A DNA stretch of 21,340 nt from Thermocaproicibacter sp002397355 (GTDB taxonomy: Bacteria > Bacillota > Clostridia > Oscillospirales > Acutalibacteraceae). The stretch lies in NCBI GenBank assembly GCA_036830905.1, contig DAISNS010000021.1, forward strand, positions 1-21,340, given 5' to 3'. Both the position numbers and the translations under genes were made by a program. Every line of letters begins with the position of its first letter. The first letter of the stretch is position 1. The notes beneath the pieces are model-generated. The model was not told the origin of the DNA and did no database searches. It saw only the letters and a program-made list of their open reading frames with translations. Positions 1-6,614 of this stretch are shown here, one piece after another.

Positions 1-108
1 CGTCAGGCCATCAAACCGTGTCGTCAGATCATCAAGCCGCTTGTCAATCGGTTTCAGCTTTGTGTCCATCAGCCGCGCGATGGCCTGCAGGTCTTTTTCG
101 TCCAGCAT
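1..108 (-). CDS. Hypothetical coiled-coil protein, N-terminal fragment (runs off left edge)
   Basis: An open frame of 36 codons begins with ATG at 108 and continues past the left edge. The visible protein starts MLDEKDLQAIARLMDTKL and contains spaced leucine, isoleucine and charged residues (KPIDKRLDDLTTRFDGL) in a heptad-like pattern, so a coiled coil is likely. A GGGAG ribosome binding site lies 8 bases before the ATG, and a promoter-like element sits just upstream (132-160). Short proteins with this type of N-terminus are common in Clostridia and usually have no assigned function. I do not recognise the family and the rest of the gene is missing. Confidence 0.6.
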   Translation of the reverse strand, partial: MLDEKDLQAIARLMDTKLKPIDKRLDDLTTRFDGLT

Positions 109-131
109 CCGCCTCACTCCCTTTCGCATCC

Positions 132-160
132 AGTATAACATCCGGAAAACCGGAGCGCAA
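132..160 (-). promoter_or_regulatory. Promoter for the coiled-coil gene
   Basis: On the minus strand, TTGCGC (155-160) and TATACT (132-137) are separated by 17 bases, a sigma-A-like layout. It lies between the end of the hydrogenase operon (173) and the ATG at 108. The spacer holds a short inverted repeat (TCCGG-TTTT-CCGGA, 141-154). The same -35 hexamer, TTGCGC, appears in the lipoprotein promoter at 14828. Match by eye only. Confidence 0.5.
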
Positions 161-172
161 GCGGAATGTCTC

Positions 173-841
173 TCATTTTCCGCCCGTTCCATTCCGTCCG
201 TTTCCGTTCGGCTCCCCGGCGGCGGGCCTCTTCTCCCCGGCGGGCCGCGGCTTTGTCGCGGGAGCGGGTTTGACGCTCTCCAAGGGCACCACGGAAACCG
301 CGGGAGTCACCGCGTCCGCAAGCTTCGCGGCGACAACGGGATCGATCGCGGCGGGCTTCCCCGGCGCCGCCGGGGCCGCGGGCTTCGCGGCCGGTTTTGC
401 CGCGGCAGCGGGACGGCGCGGAGCCGCCGGCTTGGGCGGGAGCGAGACCTTCTTGCCGTCGAGCAGGCCCGGATCGACCGTCAGCCCCGCTTTATCCGGC
501 GCGACGAGGTTAACCTCCTGCGAGAAGCTCAGGCAGCCGCGCCGGCAGGAATCCACGCACTGGCAGCAGAAGATGCACAGCCCGAGATTCAGCTCGGCGC
601 GCATCTTTTTGTCTTCGCGCGTGCCGTCGTTGATGATGGTCAGCGCACCGGTGGGGCAGTCCTTCATGCACAGGCGGCAGTTGACGCAGTTATCCGGCTG
701 ATAGAGCAGCCGGCCGCGGTAATGCTTCTCCACCTGCGGCTGGGCGGAGCCGCTCTTCGGGTAAACAATGGTGGCTGGTTTTGAAAACAGATTTTTCACC
801 GTAACCCGGGTGATTCCCCCGGGTTTCCTGCGCTCTTTCAC
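173..841 (-). CDS. Hydrogenase ferredoxin-type subunit (NuoI/EchF family) with long Pro/Ala/Lys tail
   Basis: A 222-residue protein with two [4Fe-4S] motifs: C52-C55-C58-C62 (CVNCRLCMKDCP) and C89-C92-C95-C99 (CIFCCQCVDSC, with an extra C93). It should carry electrons from ferredoxin toward the NuoB-like proximal cluster on the cytoplasmic side. The N-terminal VKNLFSKPATIVYP is the usual opening of this family. I chose the GTG start at 841 because it overlaps the nuoH-like stop as GTGA and has GGAGGGG 9 bases upstream. A much longer open frame continues upstream in the same frame, but it only runs antiparallel in meaning to the NuoH-like gene. Residues from about 134 to 222 form a low-complexity tail rich in Pro, Ala, Lys and Gly, absent from typical NuoI and EchF. 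It is the last gene of the operon. Confidence 0.88.
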   Translation of the reverse strand: MKERRKPGGITRVTVKNLFSKPATIVYPKSGSAQPQVEKHYRGRLLYQPDNCVNCRLCMKDCPTGALTIINDGTREDKKMRAELNLGLCIFCCQCVDSCRRGCLSFSQEVNLVAPDKAGLTVDPGLLDGKKVSLPPKPAAPRRPAAAAKPAAKPAAPAAPGKPAAIDPVVAAKLADAVTPAVSVVPLESVKPAPATKPRPAGEKRPAAGEPNGNGRNGTGGK

Positions 842-1773
842 AGTCCAAGACCCCTCCTCATCAGGATGACGAACAGCATCTCGGCAAGCGCGACGGGCGT
901 GACGGTCTTCCAGAGAAAGGCCGTGGCCTGCTCGATGCGCAGGCGGCCCATCGCCGCGCGCACCAGCGAGAGCAGCGCCAGCAGCACGCACGTCTTCACC
1001 ACGTACAGCAGGAAGTCGACCGGCGCGTTCCCCGTGGCGAACGGCAGGAACACCGCCGAGATCAGCGAGAGCATCAGCACCATCTCGCAGTCCGAAGTCA
1101 GGCGGAAAACCGCCAGCAGGCGGCCGCTGTATTCCACGTAGACGCCGGAGGCGATCTCGGTCTCGGCCTCGCTCTGGTCGAACGGGACGCGCTCCAGCTT
1201 GCCCTGCACGGCCGTCATCGCGACGAGGAACGCCGGAATGTTCAGCAGCTCCAGCGCGGGATTCGCGCGGTAAAACGCGCCGATGTCCGTGACGGACCAG
1301 CTTTCCGCCAGGACGGCCGGCGCGAGCAGCGACAGGAACAGCGGCGCCTCGTAGGAAAAGAGCTGGGTGAGCGTGCGCGTGCAGCCGATGGTCGCGAAGA
1401 CGCTGCGGGAATACCACCCCGCCAGGAACGCGACGAGCGCCGGCACCATGGAAAGGTACAGCACGATGATGAGGTCGCCCGCGAAGGAAGCCGAGGCCCC
1501 CACGCCCGCCGCCGGCACATAGAGGAACGCCGTGACGACGCACGTGAGCGAAACCATGGGCAGGATGCGGAAGCGCTTTTCCTTCGCGTCCTTGGGGACG
1601 ATCGTCTCCTTGCCGACGAGCTTGAGCAGGTCGGCCAGCGGCTGGTACCACGGCGGGCCGATGCGGTTCTGGAGCCGCGCGTACAGCTTGCGGTCCAGGA
1701 ATTCCAGGCACAGCCCGTAGGCGGAAAGAAACAGCAGGCCCGGAAACAGAAAGATTTTTACCAAAGCAGCCAT
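838..1773 (-). CDS. Membrane hydrogenase subunit, NuoH/EchB/MbhM family
   Basis: A 311-residue membrane protein with about eight hydrophobic segments. Family signatures are visible: DRKLYARLQNRIGP (27-40), corresponding to the ER-x-LGR-x-Q-x-R-x-GP motif, and RVPFDQSEAETEIASG plus VEYSG (195-216), the acidic cytoplasmic loop next to the catalytic module. In complex I and group 4 hydrogenases this subunit anchors the peripheral arm and forms the start of the ion path. ATG at 1773 has GAGG 8 bases upstream. It starts 16 bases after the NuoD-like stop and overlaps the next gene by 4 bases. Its length is typical. Confidence 0.92.
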   Translation of the reverse strand: MAALVKIFLFPGLLFLSAYGLCLEFLDRKLYARLQNRIGPPWYQPLADLLKLVGKETIVPKDAKEKRFRILPMVSLTCVVTAFLYVPAAGVGASASFAGDLIIVLYLSMVPALVAFLAGWYSRSVFATIGCTRTLTQLFSYEAPLFLSLLAPAVLAESWSVTDIGAFYRANPALELLNIPAFLVAMTAVQGKLERVPFDQSEAETEIASGVYVEYSGRLLAVFRLTSDCEMVLMLSLISAVFLPFATGNAPVDFLLYVVKTCVLLALLSLVRAAMGRLRIEQATAFLWKTVTPVALAEMLFVILMRRGLGL

Positions 1774-1789
1774 CCAACGTCCCTCTCGA

Positions 1790-3004
1790 TCATTTCAGCT
1801 TTTCCTCCACGCGGGAGATGTCCGCTCCGCGCCCGCGGTACCACTCGACGCCGTAGGCGCGCAGCTCCTCCCAGTCCATGGCGCGCCGCCCGCCCGCGCC
1901 CCGCACCACGACGGCGCGGTCCGTGCAGGAGTAGCACGGGTCGTTCGCCGCCACGATGATGGGCACGTCGGCCAGGTAGGCGCCCTGCATCATGCGCTTC
2001 ATGCCGTGCCAGTTCGCCTCGGAGGGCGCGCGCACGCGGATGCGGTCGGGGATGTCGGTGCCGTTGGAGCGGATATACTGGATGTTCTCGCCGCGCGGCG
2101 CCTCCGTGCGGCTGATGACCTCGCCCTTGGGGATGCGGCGCGGCACGTTCACCTTCAGCGGCCCCTCGGGCATGCCGTCCAGGCAGGCGCGGATGACGCG
2201 CAGGCTCTCCTGCAGCTCCTTGATGCGGACGATCGTGCGGCCGAAAACGTCGCAGTGGTCGTCGGTCACCTGGTTGACCTTCAGCTCGTCGTAGGCGGCG
2301 TACGGCTCCACCACGCGGACGTCGTCCGCGATGCCGTCCGCGCGCGCCACGGGCCCGACCACGCCGAACTTCTCGGCGTCCGCGCGCGGCAGCACGCCCA
2401 CGCCCTTGAAGCGGGCCGCGAGCACGCTGTCCGTCATGGCCAGCTCCAGGTAATAGTCGATCTCCTTTTCCAGCACGTCCGTCATGGAGCGGATGCGGGT
2501 CTCCAGCTCCGGGTCGATGTCGCGGCGCACGCCGCCGATGGCGTTCACGCCGTAGTTCACGCGGTTGCCGCCCGCCTCGGCCAGCACGTCCAGCACGCGT
2601 TCGCGGTCGCGCCAGGTGCACATGAACAGCGTGTCGAAGCCGATCTCGTGGCCGGCGACGCCGAGCCACAGCAGATGGCTGTGCAGGCGCTCCAGCTCCG
2701 AGACGAGCACGCGGATATACTTCGCGCGGCGGGAGATCTCCACGCCCGCCAGCTCTTCCAGGCCCTGGCAGTAGGCCGTGCTGTGCGTGTGCGAGCAGAT
2801 GCCGCAGACACGCTCGACGAGGAACAGGTCCTGCGCGTAGGTGCGGCTTTCGCAGGCTTTTTCCAGCCCGCGGTGGTTGTAGCCGACGCCGACGACGACG
2901 TCCACAACCTTTTCGCCGTCCAGCGTCACGGTGAAGCTCGCCGGCTCGTCGAGCGCCGGATGCTCCGGACCGATGGGGATGGTGACAAGCTTATCGTTCT
3001 TCAT
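1790..3004 (-). CDS. Group 4 [NiFe] hydrogenase large (catalytic) subunit, NuoD/HycE/EchE family
   Basis: A 404-residue protein. The N-terminal L1 motif RVCGICSHTHS has C67 and C70, and the C-terminal L2 motif DPCYSCTDR has C357 and C360. These are the four NiFe ligands of hydrogenases. Quinone-reducing NuoD lacks them, so H2 chemistry is the best reading (2H+ + 2e- to H2). Other family landmarks are IGPEHP at 11-16 and NHRGLEK at 43-49. After the L2 motif a 41-residue tail remains, like the tail removed by an endopeptidase in HycE or CooH; no maturation protease or hyp gene is in the window. The open frame extends 15 codons upstream, but ATG at 3004 has GAGG 7 bases before it and gives the family N-terminus. 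It overlaps the NuoC-like gene by 14 bases. Confidence 0.93.
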   Translation of the reverse strand: MKNDKLVTIPIGPEHPALDEPASFTVTLDGEKVVDVVVGVGYNHRGLEKACESRTYAQDLFLVERVCGICSHTHSTAYCQGLEELAGVEISRRAKYIRVLVSELERLHSHLLWLGVAGHEIGFDTLFMCTWRDRERVLDVLAEAGGNRVNYGVNAIGGVRRDIDPELETRIRSMTDVLEKEIDYYLELAMTDSVLAARFKGVGVLPRADAEKFGVVGPVARADGIADDVRVVEPYAAYDELKVNQVTDDHCDVFGRTIVRIKELQESLRVIRACLDGMPEGPLKVNVPRRIPKGEVISRTEAPRGENIQYIRSNGTDIPDRIRVRAPSEANWHGMKRMMQGAYLADVPIIVAANDPCYSCTDRAVVVRGAGGRRAMDWEELRAYGVEWYRGRGADISRVEEKLK

Positions 3005-3518
3005 GTTTCGCCTCGCTGCCGGCGGCGGCCGCGGGCGGCTCCGCCTCATAGGTCATCGTTTTCCTGTTGAAGCGCTTGGGGTCCCACTCCTTGCGCATCG
3101 GGTAATTTCCGGCGGGCCAGCCGTCCGGCAGGGGATAGCGCGGCCCCGGGGGAAGCCCGCGCACGTCCGCCCCGTAAAGGTCCACCAGCTCGCGCTCGTG
3201 CCACTCGAGGCCCGGGAACCGCGGCGTGAGGGAGTCGATCACCGGGTTGCTCTTCGGCGCGCTTTCGTGCAGCGCGAGCAGCACGCCGCCGCCGTCGGAA
3301 AAGACATAAAGAAAGCCGAGCGAATCGCCGTCGTCCGTGCCCACCACGTGCGTCACGCGGCGGAACCCCTGCCCGAGGGCGAACGGAACCAGCCGGTTGA
3401 ACTCCTCCCGCGTGACCGGATCGGTGAAGATGCGCTTTTTCCGCGGGCTGCGGATGCGCCCGTCCAGCCACGGAAAAGCCGCGACGAAAGCCGCCACGAC
3501 CTCATTTTCCCTTTCCAT
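2991..3518 (-). CDS. Hydrogenase subunit, NuoC / 30 kDa family
   Basis: A 175-residue soluble protein matching the NuoC (30 kDa) family. The signature lies at 107-142: HERELVDLYGADVRGLP, then PLPDGWPAGNYPMRKEW. It packs against the large subunit in complex I and group 4 hydrogenases; no cofactor motif is expected or seen. It is a separate protein, unlike HycE where this domain is fused to the large subunit. ATG at 3518 is preceded by AAGGAGG at 9 bases. It overlaps the NuoB-like gene by 17 bases and the NuoD-like gene by 14, so translation is probably coupled. A short Ala/Pro-rich tail follows residue 160. Confidence 0.9.
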   Translation of the reverse strand: MERENEVVAAFVAAFPWLDGRIRSPRKKRIFTDPVTREEFNRLVPFALGQGFRRVTHVVGTDDGDSLGFLYVFSDGGGVLLALHESAPKSNPVIDSLTPRFPGLEWHERELVDLYGADVRGLPPGPRYPLPDGWPAGNYPMRKEWDPKRFNRKTMTYEAEPPAAAAGSEAKHEER

Positions 3519-3969
3519 CCCTGCCCGCCTCCTTCTGTTTTTCCCCGATCTTTTTGATCAGCTCTTCCACGGCGCAGATGATCGCCTCCGGCCTGACGGA
3601 GCAGCCGGGGACGTACACGTCCACGGGGATGGTGCTGTCGATGCCGCCGGTCACGCAGTAGCAGCCGCTGAAGATGCCGCCGGAGCACGCGCAGGCGCCC
3701 ACGGCGACGACGTACTTCGGCTCGGGGATCTGGTCGTAGATCTGCTTCAGGCGCGCGCGCGTCTGAAGCGTGACCGCGCCGGTGCACACGAGGATGTCCG
3801 CGTGGCGCGGGCTCCCCTGCTGCAGCATCCCCACGCGCTCCATGTCGAAGCGCGGCGTGAGCGCGTCGATGGTCTCGATGTCGCAGCCGTTGCAGGCGCC
3901 GGCGTTGAAATGCAGGATCCACGGGGACTTCCGCTCGCCCCAGTCGATCGCCTTCTGCAAAAGCTTCAT
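3502..3969 (-). CDS. Hydrogenase small subunit, NuoB/EchC/MbhJ family
   Basis: A 155-residue protein that should hold the proximal [4Fe-4S] cluster next to the NiFe site. Ligands are visible as C26 and C29 in GACNGCDIE, C93 in GACACSGG, and C123 in PGCSVRPE. The C-x-x-C spacing and the CNGCDIE wording are typical of hydrogenase small subunits; complex I NuoB uses adjacent cysteines. This supports the hydrogenase reading from the large subunit. ATG at 3969 starts 10 bases after the NuoA-like stop with a weak ribosome binding site (GGTGAG). The C-terminus is lysine-rich and charged. Confidence 0.92.
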   Translation of the reverse strand: MKLLQKAIDWGERKSPWILHFNAGACNGCDIETIDALTPRFDMERVGMLQQGSPRHADILVCTGAVTLQTRARLKQIYDQIPEPKYVVAVGACACSGGIFSGCYCVTGGIDSTIPVDVYVPGCSVRPEAIICAVEELIKKIGEKQKEAGRDGKGK

Positions 3970-3979
3970 AGTCTCAGTC

Positions 3980-4312
3980 TCACCGAACCTTTCTGAAAAC
4001 GAGGTACAGCATCAGGAACGCCGCGAAAACGAACACCGCGGGGAGCAGCGTCGTCCCGTCCGGCGCGGTGGCCACCAGAAGCACCAACGCGTGAACGAGC
4101 GTGAACAGCGCCGCGTAGGGGTAGAATTCCGAATAGTCCGGGCTCACATAGTTTTTCACGCCGATCTGGCCGCACGCGTAGGCGTCCCTCTCGTGGCTCG
4201 CGTTCGCCGCGGGGTGCGAGTACCGGGAAAGCCACGCGTCGATCAGGTAGACGGCCGCGAAAACGAGCAGCGCCGCAATAGGCGGCGAAAGCAGTATATT
4301 CCCGATCTCCAT
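3980..4312 (-). CDS. NuoA-like small membrane subunit
   Basis: A 110-residue protein with three hydrophobic segments (about 10-28, 66-84 and 89-107) and a loop between the first two containing AYACGQ with C47, which parallels the YECG loop of NuoA. Length and topology fit NuoA. In complex I the second segment carries an FDVE acidic motif; here the matching stretch reads LVHALVLL, so the acidic pair is gone. NuoA is a complex I hallmark and I do not recall it in Ech, formate hydrogenlyase or Coo, which makes its place beside a NiFe large subunit notable. ATG at 4312 has AGGGG 10 bases upstream and follows the NuoK-like stop by 7 bases. Identity rests on position, topology and the loop rather than on strong similarity. 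Confidence 0.75.
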   Translation of the reverse strand: MEIGNILLSPPIAALLVFAAVYLIDAWLSRYSHPAANASHERDAYACGQIGVKNYVSPDYSEFYPYAALFTLVHALVLLVATAPDGTTLLPAVFVFAAFLMLYLVFRKVR

Positions 4313-4319
4313 GCGCGCG

Positions 4320-4628
4320 TCACCCCTTCAGCTTCTTCAGGTTCCGGATGTCCATGCTGCCGTAGGTCCGGTAAAGGTTGATCGCGATGCCCGCGGCCGT
4401 GACCATCATCACGACCTCGAGGCAGATGGCCGTTACGGCATAGGCTTCCGCCTGCGCGTCGTTCCCGTTCACATAGCCGGCGAAAATGATCAGCAGCGTG
4501 ACGGCCTTCATGGCGATCTCGATGCCGATGAGGATGCGCAGCAGGTGGTGGGACCGCGCGATGCAGAAACAGCCGGCGAGGATCATCAGGACGGCGCTCA
4601 CCAGGATGGAAATCTCAAAAACGCTCAT
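4320..4628 (-). CDS. NuoK/MrpC/MbhG-like membrane subunit
   Basis: A 102-residue protein with three membrane segments. The two buried glutamates expected in NuoK are present: E37 in LIGIEIAMK and E71 in AICLEVVMM. In complex I these link the central ion-transfer axis to the antiporter-like subunits. It starts inside the NuoJ-like stop (ATGA overlap, 4625-4628), so the two are translationally coupled. Length is normal for NuoK. The C-terminus is basic (NLKKLKG). Confidence 0.88.
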   Translation of the reverse strand: MSVFEISILVSAVLMILAGCFCIARSHHLLRILIGIEIAMKAVTLLIIFAGYVNGNDAQAEAYAVTAICLEVVMMVTAAGIAINLYRTYGSMDIRNLKKLKG

Positions 4629-5131
4629 TTTTTGTTTTCCTCCTCCTTAAACAGCACCACGACCGCGAACGTGCCCGCAAGCAGCGCGGTCAGCAGCGCC
4701 AGCAGCAGGTCCTTGTGCCCGGTCCAGAACTCCCGCGCGAAGTCGTTCCGCACGGGCGCGGGGGCCGGGTACGGCAGACGGAATTTGCTCAGAAGCACCA
4801 CCGCGATGATCGCGATGCCCGCCACGATCATGAGCACGGGCAGGAGCTTCGTGTGCTCTTCCTGCCCGTAGATCTCGTCCTGCTCCTCGCGGCTTTCGCT
4901 CGTCATCGTCACGGCGGAGATGAAGATCACCGTCACGAAGCCGGAGCACACCGAAATCTCGAACAGCGCCGCCCACTTGGAGCCGAGCAGGTACATCACC
5001 ACGCCGAGCAGGGCGCTCGCGACCGCGAGCGCGATCGCGGATTTGAACGTGCTGCGCATCATGACGGCCGCCGCGACGCAGACAAGGATCACGGCAAGAC
5101 ATACGATGCAGATTATCATTTGACTCGTCAT
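4625..5131 (-). CDS. NuoJ/MbhD-like membrane subunit
   Basis: A 168-residue protein with about five hydrophobic segments. The central helices (SALLGVVMYLLGSKWAAL, then EISVCSGFVTVIFISAVT) look like the NuoJ/MbhD core. A charged cytoplasmic loop follows (ESREEQDEIYGQEEH), then two more helices separated by a Pro-rich, probably external, loop. It would sit between the NuoH-like subunit and the antiporter-like subunits. The frame opens at a TTG at 5140, but that codon is directly against the GGAGG; ATG at 5131 has GGAGG at 10 bases, so I prefer it. The sequence is intermediate between NuoJ and MbhD, so the exact subfamily is uncertain. Confidence 0.82.
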   Translation of the reverse strand: MTSQMIICIVCLAVILVCVAAAVMMRSTFKSAIALAVASALLGVVMYLLGSKWAALFEISVCSGFVTVIFISAVTMTSESREEQDEIYGQEEHTKLLPVLMIVAGIAIIAVVLLSKFRLPYPAPAPVRNDFAREFWTGHKDLLLALLTALLAGTFAVVVLFKEEENKK

Positions 5132-5146
5132 AACATCCAAACCTCC

Positions 5147-6607
5147 TCAGGCCACGCCGAGAAACGCAAGCACAAACGGGTAGGCGATGCCGCCGGCCAC
5201 GGTGAAGACGGTCAGCAGGACCTCCGCCGCGCGGATGCCGCCGCCGGTCTCATGCACGCCGGACAGCTCCTCCTTCGGCTTTCCGAAGAATACCTTGCGC
5301 TGCAGGCGCAGAAAGTATGCGCCCGTGAAGATGCTGAGCAGCAGCGCGAGCCAGGCGGCGCCGTGCAGGCCGGCCAGCCACAGCGCGAGCACCACGGTGA
5401 ATTTGCTCCAGAATCCGGCGAGCGGCGGGATGCCGGCCGTGGAGAGGAACGCGAGCACCGAGGTGAAGGCGGTGACGGGCATTTGCTTCTGCAGGCCGCC
5501 CATCCTGTCGACGCGGAGCGTGCCGGTCTGCTCCCGCAGCGCGGCGGCGTTCGTGAAGAGCGTGCTCTTGAACATTGCGTGGCTGAAGATGTGCGCCGCC
5601 GCGCCGATGAGGCCGAGCGGCGTGCAGGCGCCGATGCCGAGGACGATGTAGCCCATCTGGCTGACGCTCGAGTAGGCGCAGACGCGCTTGAAATTGTTCT
5701 GCCGCAGCGCGAGCAGCGCGCCGACCGCGATGGAGAACAGCCCCACGCAGACCAGCGCCGTGCGCACGCCGGGCAGCTTCGAGAAAACGCCCGTCACCAC
5801 CGCGATGCCGTAGATGCCCGCGGCCTTGGTCACGATGCCGGCCAGCACCACGGAGACGGAGGAGTCGGCGCTCTGGTAGGCGTCCGGCAGCCAGTTGTGG
5901 AACGGCGCGACGCCCGCCTTGATGCAGAAGCCGGAAAGCAGGCACGCCGCCGAGGCGTAGAGCAGGAAGCGCGCGCTCGGCGAAACGGCCGCCAGCCGCG
6001 CCGCGTCCAGCTCCTCGTAGTGCAGGGTGCCGGAGAGCAGGAAGAGGAACGCGAGGCCCGCGAGGATGAGCACGCCGGCGACGCAGGACATCGTCAGGTA
6101 TTTGAACGCGCCCTCCAGGCTCTCGTCCTCGCGGTAGATCGCGATCATGATGAAGCTCGCGATGCCCGTGACCTCCATGAACGCGTAAAGGGTGAACAGA
6201 TCCTGCGCGATGCAGATGCCCGTCATCGCGAGCAGGAGGATCATCAGCAGGTTCGTGTAGGAATTCGTCTTGTATTTTACGGTGCGGCCGGCGACCATCA
6301 CGCCCGCCAGGCAGACGACGCCCGCGCAGAACATCGTCACAAGGCCGAACGGCGTCAGCGCGAAATACCGGCGGCCCGTGTCGGCGGCAAGCAGGCAGAA
6401 CGGGTAGCTCGCCGCCCCCGAACGGATCAGCAGCGCGAACGAAACGGCCGCCGCGCAGGCCTGCAGCGCGGCCACGGCGCCCGTGATCCACTTCCGGGCG
6501 GCCCTGCGCGCTTTCCCGGTCAGCAGGTTCGAGATCAGGATCGCCGCAACCGGCAGGACGAGGAAGGAAAGCGCCAGCATTCTCTGAATATCCATTGATT
6601 CGCTCAC
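5147..6607 (-). CDS. Antiporter-like ion-pumping subunit 3 (NuoN/MrpD family)
   Basis: A 486-residue membrane protein of the proton-conducting membrane transporter family, with about 14 hydrophobic helices. Key ion-path residues are present: E145 in YAFMEVTGIASF, K230 in CIKAGVAPFHNWLPDAY, and K261 in GIVTKAAGIYG. The wording of the last two stretches is closest to MrpD/NuoN. It should translocate H+ or Na+ driven by electron flow to the hydrogenase. The start is either GTG at 6607 (given) or ATG at 6595; a GGGAGGA site lies between them and the upstream stop. It follows the previous gene by 7 bases. Confidence 0.88.
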   Translation of the reverse strand: MSESMDIQRMLALSFLVLPVAAILISNLLTGKARRAARKWITGAVAALQACAAAVSFALLIRSGAASYPFCLLAADTGRRYFALTPFGLVTMFCAGVVCLAGVMVAGRTVKYKTNSYTNLLMILLLAMTGICIAQDLFTLYAFMEVTGIASFIMIAIYREDESLEGAFKYLTMSCVAGVLILAGLAFLFLLSGTLHYEELDAARLAAVSPSARFLLYASAACLLSGFCIKAGVAPFHNWLPDAYQSADSSVSVVLAGIVTKAAGIYGIAVVTGVFSKLPGVRTALVCVGLFSIAVGALLALRQNNFKRVCAYSSVSQMGYIVLGIGACTPLGLIGAAAHIFSHAMFKSTLFTNAAALREQTGTLRVDRMGGLQKQMPVTAFTSVLAFLSTAGIPPLAGFWSKFTVVLALWLAGLHGAAWLALLLSIFTGAYFLRLQRKVFFGKPKEELSGVHETGGGIRAAEVLLTVFTVAGGIAYPFVLAFLGVA

Positions 6608-6614
6608 TCCTCCC

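Noticed and set aside
141..154. TCCGG-TTTT-CCGGA as terminator of the hydrogenase operon
   Set aside because: Only five pairs and no T run follows; it also sits inside the spacer of the next promoter. No convincing terminator was found after the operon.
842..1777. A long N-terminal extension for the ferredoxin-type subunit
   Set aside because: The open frame continues upstream, but it overlaps the NuoH-like gene in another frame and is not family-like. The GTG at 841 has a good ribosome binding site and the GTGA overlap.
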